NCBI GenBank assembly: GCA_030524675.1 | Contig: JAUNGE010000025.1 | Coordinates: 1 to 49,605 of the forward strand | Origin: a bacterium | GTDB lineage: Bacteria; Bacillota; Clostridia; Lachnospirales; Lachnospiraceae | Reading direction: 5' to 3' | DNA length: 49,605 nucleotides | Shown here: in pieces, positions 43,103 through 49,605 of the stretch | Layout: each line of letters starts with the position of its first letter | Numbering within the stretch: position 1 is the stretch's first letter | The notes under the pieces: model-generated | The model's input: the letters and a program-made list of their open reading frames with translations, nothing else | Told to the model about the DNA's origin: nothing | Databases searched by the model: none | Program-made: the position numbers and the translations under genes

Positions 43103-44404
43103 ATGGCAATGCAGTCATTATTCATTATATTAATCGTGCTGGCAGTTCTTCTGGTAATTGGAGTGCCTATTTCCTACGCCATCGGCATTTCTTCTTTGGC
43201 AGCCATTTTACGAATCATTGCGTTTGATGTATCTGTATTAACTGCCGCGCAGAGAACGTTTGTCGGCATGAGCAAATTCAGCCTGACCGCGATTCCATTC
43301 TTCGTGCTTGCGGGAAATCTGATGAATCAGGGAGGCATCGCAAAAAAGCTCGTGGATTTTGTGCTGGCAATTCTGGGAAAACTCCCTGGCGCGCTGTTAG
43401 TCACCAATGTCGGCGCCAACGCGCTGTTCGGGGCTATCTCCGGTTCTGCATCCGCTGCCGCAGCGGCTGTGGGAAGCATGGTGCAGGGAGGCGAGGAGGA
43501 ACAGGGCTACGATCCGGCGCTCTGTGCAGCGACAAACGGCGCTTCTGCCCCATCCGGCCTTCTGATTCCTCCATCCAATGCCCTGATTACTTACTCACTG
43601 GTATCCGGCGGTACTTCCGTGGCAGCCCTGTTTCTGGCAGGCTATATTCCAGGCGTCATCTGGGCTGTCTGCTGTATCCTTGTGTCCGTCCTCATTGCAA
43701 TGAAAAAAGGATACAAAGGCACACCTGGCAGATTTGACTGGAAAAATCTATTTCAGGCGACTTTACACGCGCTTCCGTCCCTCTCCCTTATCGTCATTGT
43801 CATCGGCGGTATCATTGGAGGTATCTTCACCGCCACAGAGGGATCCGCAATCGCAGTCATCTATGCCCTGATTCTGGGCATCTGCTACAGAAACATCACC
43901 TGGAAATCACTCTGGAACATCGTCGTGGACAGTGCCAAAATGAGCGGTATGATTGTATTTCTGATCGGTGTCTCCAATATTATGGGATGGGTCATGGCCT
44001 TCACCCAGATTCCGCAGGCAGTCTCCGCCGCCCTGCTGGGACTGACTGACAGTCCAGTGATTATTCTGTTAATCATGAACCTGATCCTGCTTCTGGCGGG
44101 AACCTTCATGGATGTCACACCAGCAATCCTGATTTTCACCCCACTGTTCCTGCCCATCGTCAAAACATTCGGCATGAATCCCATTCAGTTCGGACTGATT
44201 CTGGTGTATAACCTGTGTATCGGCAACATCACACCACCTGTCGGAAATACGCTGTTCGTCGCCGTTAAAGTCGGCAGAACATCCTTGGCAAAGGTGATGC
44301 CGTATATGCTGCTCTATTATGCAGCGATTCTTTTGGGCCTGCTGCTGGTAACGTATATACCAGCCATAAGCATGGCACTTCCGATGGCAGCCGGAATGGT
44401 CTGA
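43103..44404 (+). CDS. dctM: TRAP transporter large permease (DctM-like)
   Basis: A 433-residue integral membrane protein with about 11-12 helices. It performs sodium-driven uptake of the solute captured by DctP. Family segments include FVLAGNLMNQGGIAKKLVDF, NVGANALFGAISGSASAAAA (substrate-site helix), TNGASAPSGLLIPPSNALITY, GIFTATEGSAIAVIYAL and NLCIGNITPPVGNTLFVAVK. It is the last gene of the operon and faces the MarR gene convergently, with a hairpin (44416-44455) in between. Confidence 0.95.
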   Translation: MAMQSLFIILIVLAVLLVIGVPISYAIGISSLAAILRIIAFDVSVLTAAQRTFVGMSKFSLTAIPFFVLAGNLMNQGGIAKKLVDFVLAILGKLPGALLVTNVGANALFGAISGSASAAAAAVGSMVQGGEEEQGYDPALCAATNGASAPSGLLIPPSNALITYSLVSGGTSVAALFLAGYIPGVIWAVCCILVSVLIAMKKGYKGTPGRFDWKNLFQATLHALPSLSLIVIVIGGIIGGIFTATEGSAIAVIYALILGICYRNITWKSLWNIVVDSAKMSGMIVFLIGVSNIMGWVMAFTQIPQAVSAALLGLTDSPVIILLIMNLILLLAGTFMDVTPAILIFTPLFLPIVKTFGMNPIQFGLILVYNLCIGNITPPVGNTLFVAVKVGRTSLAKVMPYMLLYYAAILLGLLLVTYIPAISMALPMAAGMV

Positions 44405-44415
44405 TAAACAGCAAA

Positions 44416-44455
44416 TGCCGAAGGACTGTTGTCTGTTGGAATCCGCCCTTCGGCA
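44416..44455. terminator. Hairpin between convergent dctM and marR genes
   Basis: TGCCGAAGG (44416-44424) and CCTTCGGCA (44447-44455) form a 9-bp GC-rich stem. T-runs on either side are poor, so strength as an intrinsic terminator is uncertain, but position between two stops fits. Confidence 0.55.
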
Positions 44456-44470
44456 CACTTCACTCAACTT

Positions 44471-45166
44471 TTACTGTTTGCGCTTTCCCTGACGTTTTGG
44501 AATCTTGTTTTCTTCAAAGTCTCTGCAGATAACATCATAATACACACCTATTACTTTATAAAATGTATCAATCTCTGCAGGTGTACATTCTTTCTGAATC
44601 TCACCGAGCGTCTTTGTGATATCCAGCGTGTCATAAAGTTTATGAGAACGGCTGGTCTGAAAACCACATTCTGTGACATACAGACACACGTTCTTGGCAT
44701 TCCCTTCCTTTTTTGTCTTCTTCACCAGGCCCATACTCTCCAGTCTGCTGACAATCTGGGAGATTGCGCCTTTGGTTTTATGCCAGTAATTTGTCAGTTC
44801 TGTAACTGTAACCCCTGGATGATCTTCTATATAAGTCAAGGTATGTGCCTCGATCATTGTCAGCGGATCGCCATTTCCATAATCATGCTCTGCATAAATA
44901 TAGTCATTGTAGCGCATTACAAATTCGTAAATGATGTTATGGCGGTCATTCAACACTTGGAATGTCTGGTCAACAAAACTGCTCTCTGCATCTGATGAAA
45001 TCGAAACAGTCTGTTCCTCCGCTTTTTTCTGCGTATTTTCTGAACCAACACCATCTTCCACAGAAGACTTGCAAGCCGTCAAATCTGGTGTCCTCTCTAT
45101 CTCTGCAGGCGGCGCAGATATTTGTTCAATATCTAAACTTTTTTCCGTCAAAATAGATTCTGGCAT
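44471..45166 (-). CDS. MarR-family regulator with long disordered N-terminus
   Basis: A 231-residue regulator from the ATG at 45166, 7 bases after AAAGGAG. Residues about 1-70 are acidic, Ser/Pro/Glu-rich and probably disordered. The MarR winged helix follows: MIEAHTLTYIEDHPGVTVTE and LTNYWHKTKGAISQIVSRLESMGLVKK (recognition helix), with wing residues KEGNAKNVCLYVTECG. The extended N-terminus and C-terminus (ending PKRQGKRKQ) make it larger than a typical MarR of 140-160. It is divergent from the MalY-like lyase, with multiple TAAACTA/GTTTA sites between, so it likely represses both promoters. Confidence 0.88.
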   Translation of the reverse strand: MPESILTEKSLDIEQISAPPAEIERTPDLTACKSSVEDGVGSENTQKKAEEQTVSISSDAESSFVDQTFQVLNDRHNIIYEFVMRYNDYIYAEHDYGNGDPLTMIEAHTLTYIEDHPGVTVTELTNYWHKTKGAISQIVSRLESMGLVKKTKKEGNAKNVCLYVTECGFQTSRSHKLYDTLDITKTLGEIQKECTPAEIDTFYKVIGVYYDVICRDFEENKIPKRQGKRKQ

Positions 45167-45211
45167 TTCATTTCTCCTTTCTTTGCATCCATAGTCTAAT
45201 TTGTTAATCAA

Positions 45212-45266
45212 TAAACTAAAAATGTTATTTTATAAACTATTATAACATAAATACAGCATAAATCAA
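45212..45266 (-). promoter_or_regulatory. marR promoter with TAAACTA operator boxes
   Basis: On the minus strand TTGATT (45266-45261) is 16 bases from TATAAT (45244-45239). TAAACTA boxes at 45233-45239 (touching the -10) and 45212-45218 (downstream of the start point) match the half-sites near the malY promoter, implying autoregulation. Confidence 0.6.
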
Positions 45267-45303
45267 GAAATAAAATATGGTATCAAATAGCGCAAAACAA
45301 AAA

Positions 45304-45388
45304 TAGTTTATTTTTTAAACAAAAAGTTATTGACAATTTCAAGTGTTAGTAGTATTATATAGCCATGGTAAATGTTTAGCAGCTAAAC
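45304..45388 (+). promoter_or_regulatory. malY promoter bracketed by two palindromic operators
   Basis: TTGACA (45330-45335), a 17-base spacer and TATTAT (45353-45358) form a strong promoter. Upstream is GTTTA-N5-TAAAC (45306-45320). Downstream, just past the expected start point, is the perfect palindrome GTTTAGCAGCTAAAC (45374-45388). Sites on both sides suggest repression, possibly by looping, by the divergent MarR protein. Confidence 0.75.
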
Positions 45389-45465
45389 TAAATTACACGT
45401 GACAGTATGAAAAAAGTGTTAAAAATCATTTTAAAAAACTATGTAAAAAGAATGGAGAAGGAACA

Positions 45466-46659
45466 ATGAACAAAAAGTACAATTTTGATGAAATCGTAAA
45501 CCGCCGCGGAACCAGCTGTCTGAAATATGATTTTGGAATGAAGCGCAAGGGCAGAGATGACCTGCTTCCTCTGTGGGTAGCAGATATGGATTTTGCACTT
45601 CCACAGGAAATTCTGGATGATTTCCACAAGAGAATTGACTGCGGCATTTTCGGCTATACCGATCCGGACGAAGAATACTACGCAGCGCTGGACAGATGGT
45701 TCTCTGTACATCACGGCTATCATGTGGATCCAGAAACCGTAACTGTTGGATGTGGTATTGTATATGGTCTGGCAACTGGTGTCAAGGCATTTACCGAAGC
45801 AGGCGACGCTATCCTGATTCAGCAGCCGGTCTACTATCCATTCCGCGAAGTCATCGAAGATAATGGAAGAATCTTCATCAACAATCAGCTCCGTTATGAA
45901 AACGGAAAGTATTCTATTGATTTTGAAGATTTTGAGAGAAAAATCGTTGAAAACAATGTAAAAGTATTTATCCTCTGCAATCCGCACAACCCTGTCGGCA
46001 GAGTATGGACCAAAAAAGAGCTGGAAAAGCTGGGTGATATCTGTCTGGCACACGATGTTGTGATTATGGATGATGAAATTCACTGCGATTTTGTGTACGA
46101 GGGAAATACCTTTACAAGCTTTATGAAGCTGGATGCCAAATATCAGAATAATCTGGTACTGTACACATCCCCAAGCAAGACTTTCAATGTTGCAGGCTTC
46201 CAGCCAGCCAATATCATCATTCCAAACGAGGTGCTTCGAGCAAAATACCGCCATGCCAATTCAGGAGCCGGATACAGCCAGGGTAACATCATGGGAATGG
46301 TTGCGGTGAAATCCTGCTATACCAAAGGAGATCAGTGGGTAAAGGAACTGGTAGAATACATTGCAGGCAATATCGCATACGTGAGAGAATTTGTAAAAAC
46401 CAATTTTCCGAAAGCCACTTTCGTAGAGCCAGAAGGTACTTACCTGATCTGGATTGATTTCTCTGCATATGGATTTACGGATGAGGAATTGGAACATATC
46501 ATGCTCGATGAGGCAAAGCTCTGGCTGGATTCCGGCAAGATATTCGGACCGGCAACTGCACAGTTTGAGCGTTTCAATCTTGCATGTCCCCGCTCCACTG
46601 TAGAGCAGGCATTTAACCAGCTCAAAGAAGCTATGGATACTCATCAGAAATGGAACTAA
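45466..46659 (+). CDS. MalY/PatB-type PLP aminotransferase (cystathionine beta-lyase-like)
   Basis: A 397-residue PLP fold-type I enzyme. Diagnostic segments are PLWVADMDFALPQEILDDF near the start, QQPVYYPFREVIEDNGR, LCNPHNPVGRVWTKKEL, IMDDEIHCDFVYEG (Asp binding the PLP ring nitrogen), and YTSPSKTFNVAGFQPANI, whose Lys near residue 235 forms the Schiff base. MalY/PatB members cleave the C-S bond of cystathionine or cysteine conjugates to thiol, pyruvate and ammonia through 2-aminoacrylate. The start follows AAGGAACA. It is followed by a ridA remnant, in line with that chemistry, and controlled by the divergent MarR gene. Confidence 0.9.
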   Translation: MNKKYNFDEIVNRRGTSCLKYDFGMKRKGRDDLLPLWVADMDFALPQEILDDFHKRIDCGIFGYTDPDEEYYAALDRWFSVHHGYHVDPETVTVGCGIVYGLATGVKAFTEAGDAILIQQPVYYPFREVIEDNGRIFINNQLRYENGKYSIDFEDFERKIVENNVKVFILCNPHNPVGRVWTKKELEKLGDICLAHDVVIMDDEIHCDFVYEGNTFTSFMKLDAKYQNNLVLYTSPSKTFNVAGFQPANIIIPNEVLRAKYRHANSGAGYSQGNIMGMVAVKSCYTKGDQWVKELVEYIAGNIAYVREFVKTNFPKATFVEPEGTYLIWIDFSAYGFTDEELEHIMLDEAKLWLDSGKIFGPATAQFERFNLACPRSTVEQAFNQLKEAMDTHQKWN

Positions 46660-46688
46660 CATAAACTGAACTATAAAAATGGAAATAG

Positions 46689-46829
46689 ATTTACATAAAA
46701 GTTGGGGGAATACGTCATGCAATCTATGGACAGTATTTCACAGCACCCTATCCGGCCAGAGCAGCTTTTGCCGTAGCCAGCCTGCCAAAAGGCGCTAAAG
46801 TAGAAATCGAGGTTGTCGCAGCAAGATAA
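46689..46829 (+). pseudogene. ridA: ridA (enamine deaminase) C-terminal remnant
   Basis: In one frame from 46722 the sequence reads [16 protein letters not shown] and then [19 protein letters not shown] followed by TAA at 46827-46829. This is the conserved C-terminal end of RidA/YjgF proteins, including the Arg in YPARAAF that binds the substrate carboxylate and the [12 protein letters not shown] strand. The frame upstream is blocked by TAG at 46686, with only about 30 bases left before the lyase stop, so roughly two-thirds of the gene is gone. There is no usable start. It looks like a deletion remnant of a former malY-ridA operon. A full-length ridA presumably exists elsewhere. Confidence 0.85.
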
Positions 46830-46894
46830 ATAGAATTTTTTGATTACAGGGTCCAAGAAGCATTTTCTGCAGCTCCTGTAATATACATACAGCA

Positions 46895-46927
46895 GCGAGA
46901 AAAGTGGACACTATCTACTTTTCTCGC
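46895..46927 (+). terminator. Terminator after the lyase/ridA remnant
   Basis: A perfect 11-bp stem pairs GCGAGAAAAGT (46895-46905) with ACTTTTCTCGC (46917-46927), with an 11-base loop, followed by CTTTATTAATATT. It ends the lyase transcript. Confidence 0.85.
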
Positions 46928-46960
46928 CTTTATTAATATTCTGGTATTTCTTTATTGATT

Positions 46961-47136
46961 ATGGTATAATGTCGATAGACATTATACCTGCGCATTTGGT
47001 TTCTGCGTTCACCGCAGAAATCCAAGCGCTAAAATCTTGCGGAGCATAGCATGTCCGAAGGACATGGTATAATGTCGATAGACATTATACCTGCGCATTT
47101 GGTTTCTGCGTCTACCGCAGAAATCCAAGCGCCAAA
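46961..47136. repeat. Two copies of a 73-bp hairpin-rich unit, 103-bp period
   Basis: Unit 1 (46961-47033) and unit 2 (47064-47136) differ only in the TTCACC/TCTACC loop and one base near the end. Each contains a perfect 10-bp hairpin GTATAATGTC-GATA-GACATTATAC and a longer one built on TTTCTGCG/CGCAGAAA with outer GCGC pairs. Between the units CATGTCC-GAA-GGACATG (47050-47066) forms another stem. The antiporter start is 42 bases downstream. It resembles a palindromic dispersed element or structured leader. Confidence 0.88.
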
Positions 47137-47178
47137 CTGTCACTATACTGATAACATACACAAAATTGGAGAACGGTT

Positions 47179-48519
47179 ATGGAGAAAAAACAAAGATTAG
47201 GGGCGCTGGCATTTTTGCCATTGGTAATTTTTTTAGGTTTGTATGTAGGATGCGGACTTACATTCACCTTGATGGGGACGGAAAGTCCATTCAGCCAATT
47301 TCCGCGGCATGTGGCACTTTTATTTGGCATTGTGTCAATCTTATTTTTGGCACCCGAAGTGAAATTTTCTGATAAACTGGATATTTTCTGTGAAAGTATG
47401 GGAAACTCCGGTGTCATGCAGATTGTAATGATTTATCTGCTCGCGGGCGGCTTTCAGGGGGCAGCAGCCGCTATGGGTGGAAAAGATTCTGTCATCAATC
47501 TGTGCCTCCATTTTATTCCAGTTTCTCTGCTCGTGCCAGGCGTGTTTCTAATTTGCTGCCTGATATCCACTGCAATCGGTACTTCCATGGGAACCATCGC
47601 AGCAATGGCTCCGGTGGCGCTTGGTGTGGCCAGCGGTGCAGGACTAAATCTGGCGATAGTAGGCGCAGCCGTAATCGGCGGTTCTTATTTCGGAGACAAT
47701 CTATCTATGATTTCTGATACAACCATATCTGCGGCAAAGGGATGCGGCTCTGAAATGAAGGATAAATTTCAGATGAACTTTCTGATCGCACTTCCAGCAG
47801 CTCTGATGGCAATGCTCGTCTATGCCATTCTGGGAGGAAAAGGCAGCGGTGAGATTTCTGCAGGCAGTTATGATATAGTAAGAGTCGTTCCCTACATTAC
47901 AGTACTGGTAGCAGCAATGTCAGGTATTCAGGTATTCGTTGTTCTTTTTATCGGCATCGGCCTGACTGGTGTTATTGGTATTTTACAGGGCACCATTGGC
48001 ATATTTGAATGGGTACAAGCTATCGGAAACGGCATGTCCGATATGTTCAGCATCAGTATTGTAGCGATTTTAATTTCCGGAATTATCGGAATCGTGCGCT
48101 ACTTCGGCGGTGTGGAATGGCTAGTGGAGACCATTTCATCCCGAATTAAATCCAGACGCGGTGCAGAATATGGCATTGGCCTTTTAAGCGGAATCTTGTC
48201 TGCCGCATTGGTAAACAACACCATCGGTATTATCGTGACCTGCCCTATGGCAAAAGAAATCGGAGAAAAATATGGAATTGCGCCAAAACGTCTGGCCAGC
48301 CTTGTAGATATTTTTGCCTGCGCATTTCTTGCAGTGATGCCGCACGACGGCGGTATGATGATTGTCGCAGAAATGGCCGGCGTTTCTCCAGTCAGTGTAA
48401 TGGCTCATTCCTATTACATGTTTTTTCTCATTATAGCAACCTGCATCACAATTCATTTCGGTCTGATGCAGACAAAAGAAGAGAAATCTGGAATTTTATC
48501 AGCCGGCCAAAAAAAGTAA
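47179..48519 (+). CDS. NhaC-family Na+/H+ antiporter (or amino-acid exchanger)
   Basis: A 446-residue membrane protein with about 11-12 helices. The family signature GGSYFGDNLSMISDTTISAA lies near residue 170. Other supporting segments are LISTAIGTSMGTIAAMAPVA near 130, LVNNTIGIIVTCPMAKEIG near 335 and FLAVMPHDGGMMIVAEMAG near 380. NhaC members exchange Na+ for H+ and some relatives exchange malate/lactate or amino acids. A location after the C-S lyase hints at a sulfur compound or organic-acid substrate, but that is speculative. GGAG lies 7 bases before the ATG, and the leader contains hairpin repeats. Convergent with the aldo/keto reductase (14 bases apart), with no clear terminator. Confidence 0.85.
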   Translation: MEKKQRLGALAFLPLVIFLGLYVGCGLTFTLMGTESPFSQFPRHVALLFGIVSILFLAPEVKFSDKLDIFCESMGNSGVMQIVMIYLLAGGFQGAAAAMGGKDSVINLCLHFIPVSLLVPGVFLICCLISTAIGTSMGTIAAMAPVALGVASGAGLNLAIVGAAVIGGSYFGDNLSMISDTTISAAKGCGSEMKDKFQMNFLIALPAALMAMLVYAILGGKGSGEISAGSYDIVRVVPYITVLVAAMSGIQVFVVLFIGIGLTGVIGILQGTIGIFEWVQAIGNGMSDMFSISIVAILISGIIGIVRYFGGVEWLVETISSRIKSRRGAEYGIGLLSGILSAALVNNTIGIIVTCPMAKEIGEKYGIAPKRLASLVDIFACAFLAVMPHDGGMMIVAEMAGVSPVSVMAHSYYMFFLIIATCITIHFGLMQTKEEKSGILSAGQKK

Positions 48520-48533
48520 CGCATTTTCACCGC

Positions 48534-49565
48534 TTATCTCACAAAACAACATGGCAGCTGCGCCCACTCCGCATCTGTCAGCTGTTTTGTATGTTCCCTG
48601 CGAAGCTGCATAATCTCCTGCATCCTGGCCGCGTTGCTTCCTCCCATGATAAAAACGGCAGGGAACGGAGAGCGCAGAACATACTCGGCCATCACCCAAG
48701 AGAGAGAAATCTCTCTTTTCTTCATCAAACGAGCCAAATATTCCGCTCTCCTCCGATTAACTGCAGTATCATATTTCTTTCTCGTATCAGCCTGCAAAGC
48801 TTCATGGCCTTTTTGCAGATAAATGGAAAAGTATCCTTCCGCCTGCGCCGAATAGGAATAAACTGGAATCTGCAGGCGGCAGTATGCCTCATACTCCTTC
48901 TGATTCATGCAGACAATGCTCTCATCTCCCCAGTCAGTCGGAGTGCATACGCCAAGCCCATATTGAATCTGTGAGGCGCCAATTCCTTGAAGTCTGTGCG
49001 CCCTGGCATAGGCATTGGCTTCCTGAATACGCTCTGCACTCCAGTTAGAAACCCCGTAATACCGGATTTTTCCCTGCTGTATCCACCGGTTCATCCTCTC
49101 GACAATTTCCCCTGCCGTATACCGCAAATCATCCCTGTGAAGCCAGTATAAGTCAATATACTCCGTCCGCAGAGCGGCAAGGCTTGCAGACAGGTCCTTT
49201 TCCAGGTGTTCTTCTTCCAGATTTCCTCTGGTCGCATTGTACCCTCTCGGCATAATACCGCCTTTCGTGCCGAGAAACACCGATTCACGCCTCTGGGAAG
49301 AGAGCCATCTGCCGATTGTCTTCTCACTGGCTCCCGCCCCATCTTTCAGCCAATCCGCATAACATCTGGCCGTATCAATCTGATTTCCTCCTCCGTCAAA
49401 AAATAAATCCAAAAGCCGCTCGCTCTCCAGCTGTGAAATCCTGCTGCCAAAGTACAGCGTTCCCAGGGCGATGTCAGAGATAGCACTGCCATCCGCCGTC
49501 ACCATCTGTGTGCCCGAAAGTATTTCCAGATGCGTCTTCACATTCTTATTTTCCTTTTCTGTCAT
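48534..49565 (-). CDS. Aldo/keto reductase
   Basis: A 343-residue NADPH-dependent TIM-barrel oxidoreductase. The catalytic tetrad is visible: Asp in NQIDTARCYADW, Tyr in the same segment, Lys in FLGTKGG, and His in DLYWLHRDD. RYYGVSNWSAERIQEA and GASQIQYGLGVCTP are typical AKR strands. The substrate is unknown. The ATG follows AGGAGAAGAAAC. The gene appears complete, with 40 bases of the window remaining upstream, so its regulation lies outside the window. Confidence 0.92.
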   Translation of the reverse strand: MTEKENKNVKTHLEILSGTQMVTADGSAISDIALGTLYFGSRISQLESERLLDLFFDGGGNQIDTARCYADWLKDGAGASEKTIGRWLSSQRRESVFLGTKGGIMPRGYNATRGNLEEEHLEKDLSASLAALRTEYIDLYWLHRDDLRYTAGEIVERMNRWIQQGKIRYYGVSNWSAERIQEANAYARAHRLQGIGASQIQYGLGVCTPTDWGDESIVCMNQKEYEAYCRLQIPVYSYSAQAEGYFSIYLQKGHEALQADTRKKYDTAVNRRRAEYLARLMKKREISLSWVMAEYVLRSPFPAVFIMGGSNAARMQEIMQLRREHTKQLTDAEWAQLPCCFVR

Positions 49566-49605
49566 GTTTCTTCTCCTGCCTCTCTAATTCTGTCTCTCTA
49601 ATTCT

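Larger units (their letters stand above)
46660..47178. other. 519-base gap: ridA remnant, terminator and hairpin repeats
   Basis: From left to right it holds a 3' fragment of ridA (46689-46829), a strong terminator (46895-46927), two copies of a 73-base hairpin-rich unit (46961-47136) with a further hairpin between, and then the leader of the antiporter gene. No intact gene is present. Confidence 0.8.

Noticed and set aside
45439-46254. 271-codon minus-strand frame opposite the MalY-like gene
   Set aside because: Shadow frame; the PLP-enzyme motifs on plus are unambiguous.
1-49605. tRNA, rRNA or CRISPR arrays
   Set aside because: No T-loop/acceptor patterns, rRNA stretches or regularly spaced repeat-spacer series were seen on either strand.

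Overview
The window looks like a chromosomal segment of a gut-type Clostridia bacterium, most probably a Lachnospiraceae relative. This is inferred from gene content and gene style: AGGAGG-type ribosome sites, LplB/LplC-type sugar importers with AraC/YesN sensor-regulators, GH43/GH28/GH4 glycosidases, ATP-grasp and esterase cassettes, and a clostridial molybdenum-cofactor gene set. No rRNA, tRNA, CRISPR array, prophage or intact insertion sequence was seen. Protein genes fill nearly all of it.

Layout. (1) 75-3027, plus strand: two different alpha/beta-hydrolase esterases followed by an ATP-grasp ligase, a compact cassette of unknown product. (2) 3224-14137: a carbohydrate-uptake locus with a beta-propeller/GH28 fusion enzyme, two paralogous sugar-binding lipoproteins, one permease pair and a membrane-anchored AraC regulator. 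No ATPase gene is present, so a shared MsmX/MsmK-type ATPase elsewhere is assumed. (3) 14152-18451: an AraC regulator divergent from a GH4 alpha-galactosidase, then a TIM-barrel isomerase and L-ribulose-5-phosphate 4-epimerase. (4) 18542-28615, minus strand: an ABC exporter, a giant GH43-ankyrin-GH43 protein, a heterodimeric ABC exporter pair and a DUF4303-like protein. (5) 28721-31774: a short siroheme operon (sirC, hemC, cobA-hemD). It is transcribed back-to-back with (6) 32025-40174: a molybdenum operon of a cytidylyltransferase-like/ModE fusion, a MoeA-like protein with a Cys-rich tail, moaA, a MOSC-MogA fusion, modABC and xdhC. (7) 40258-44404: a creatininase-family amidohydrolase and a DctPQM TRAP transporter. 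(8) 44471-48519: a MarR regulator divergent from a MalY-type C-S lyase. The lyase is followed by a broken ridA fragment, a block of hairpin repeats and an NhaC antiporter. (9) 48534-49565: an aldo/keto reductase.

How the parts work together. Regions 2-4 are plant-polysaccharide and oligosaccharide use: pectin- and arabinoxylan-type glycosidases, import, GH4 hydrolysis, and pentose-phosphate entry through AraD. Regions 5-6 make and install metal cofactors, but no molybdoenzyme and no siroheme enzyme lies in the window, so the clients are elsewhere. MalY and RidA make biochemical sense together, because RidA removes the reactive enamine that C-S lyases release.

The signals most worth a second look are: the esterase-esterase-ATP-grasp cassette; the GH43-ankyrin-GH43 chimera; the degenerate nucleotide-binding loop in the cytidylyltransferase/ModE fusion, with a palindromic operator ahead of the next gene; a 45-bp repeat in inverted orientation on both sides of the Mo region; the ridA remnant; the MarR operator set; and a window-wide habit of short tandem repeats at gene junctions and protein linkers.
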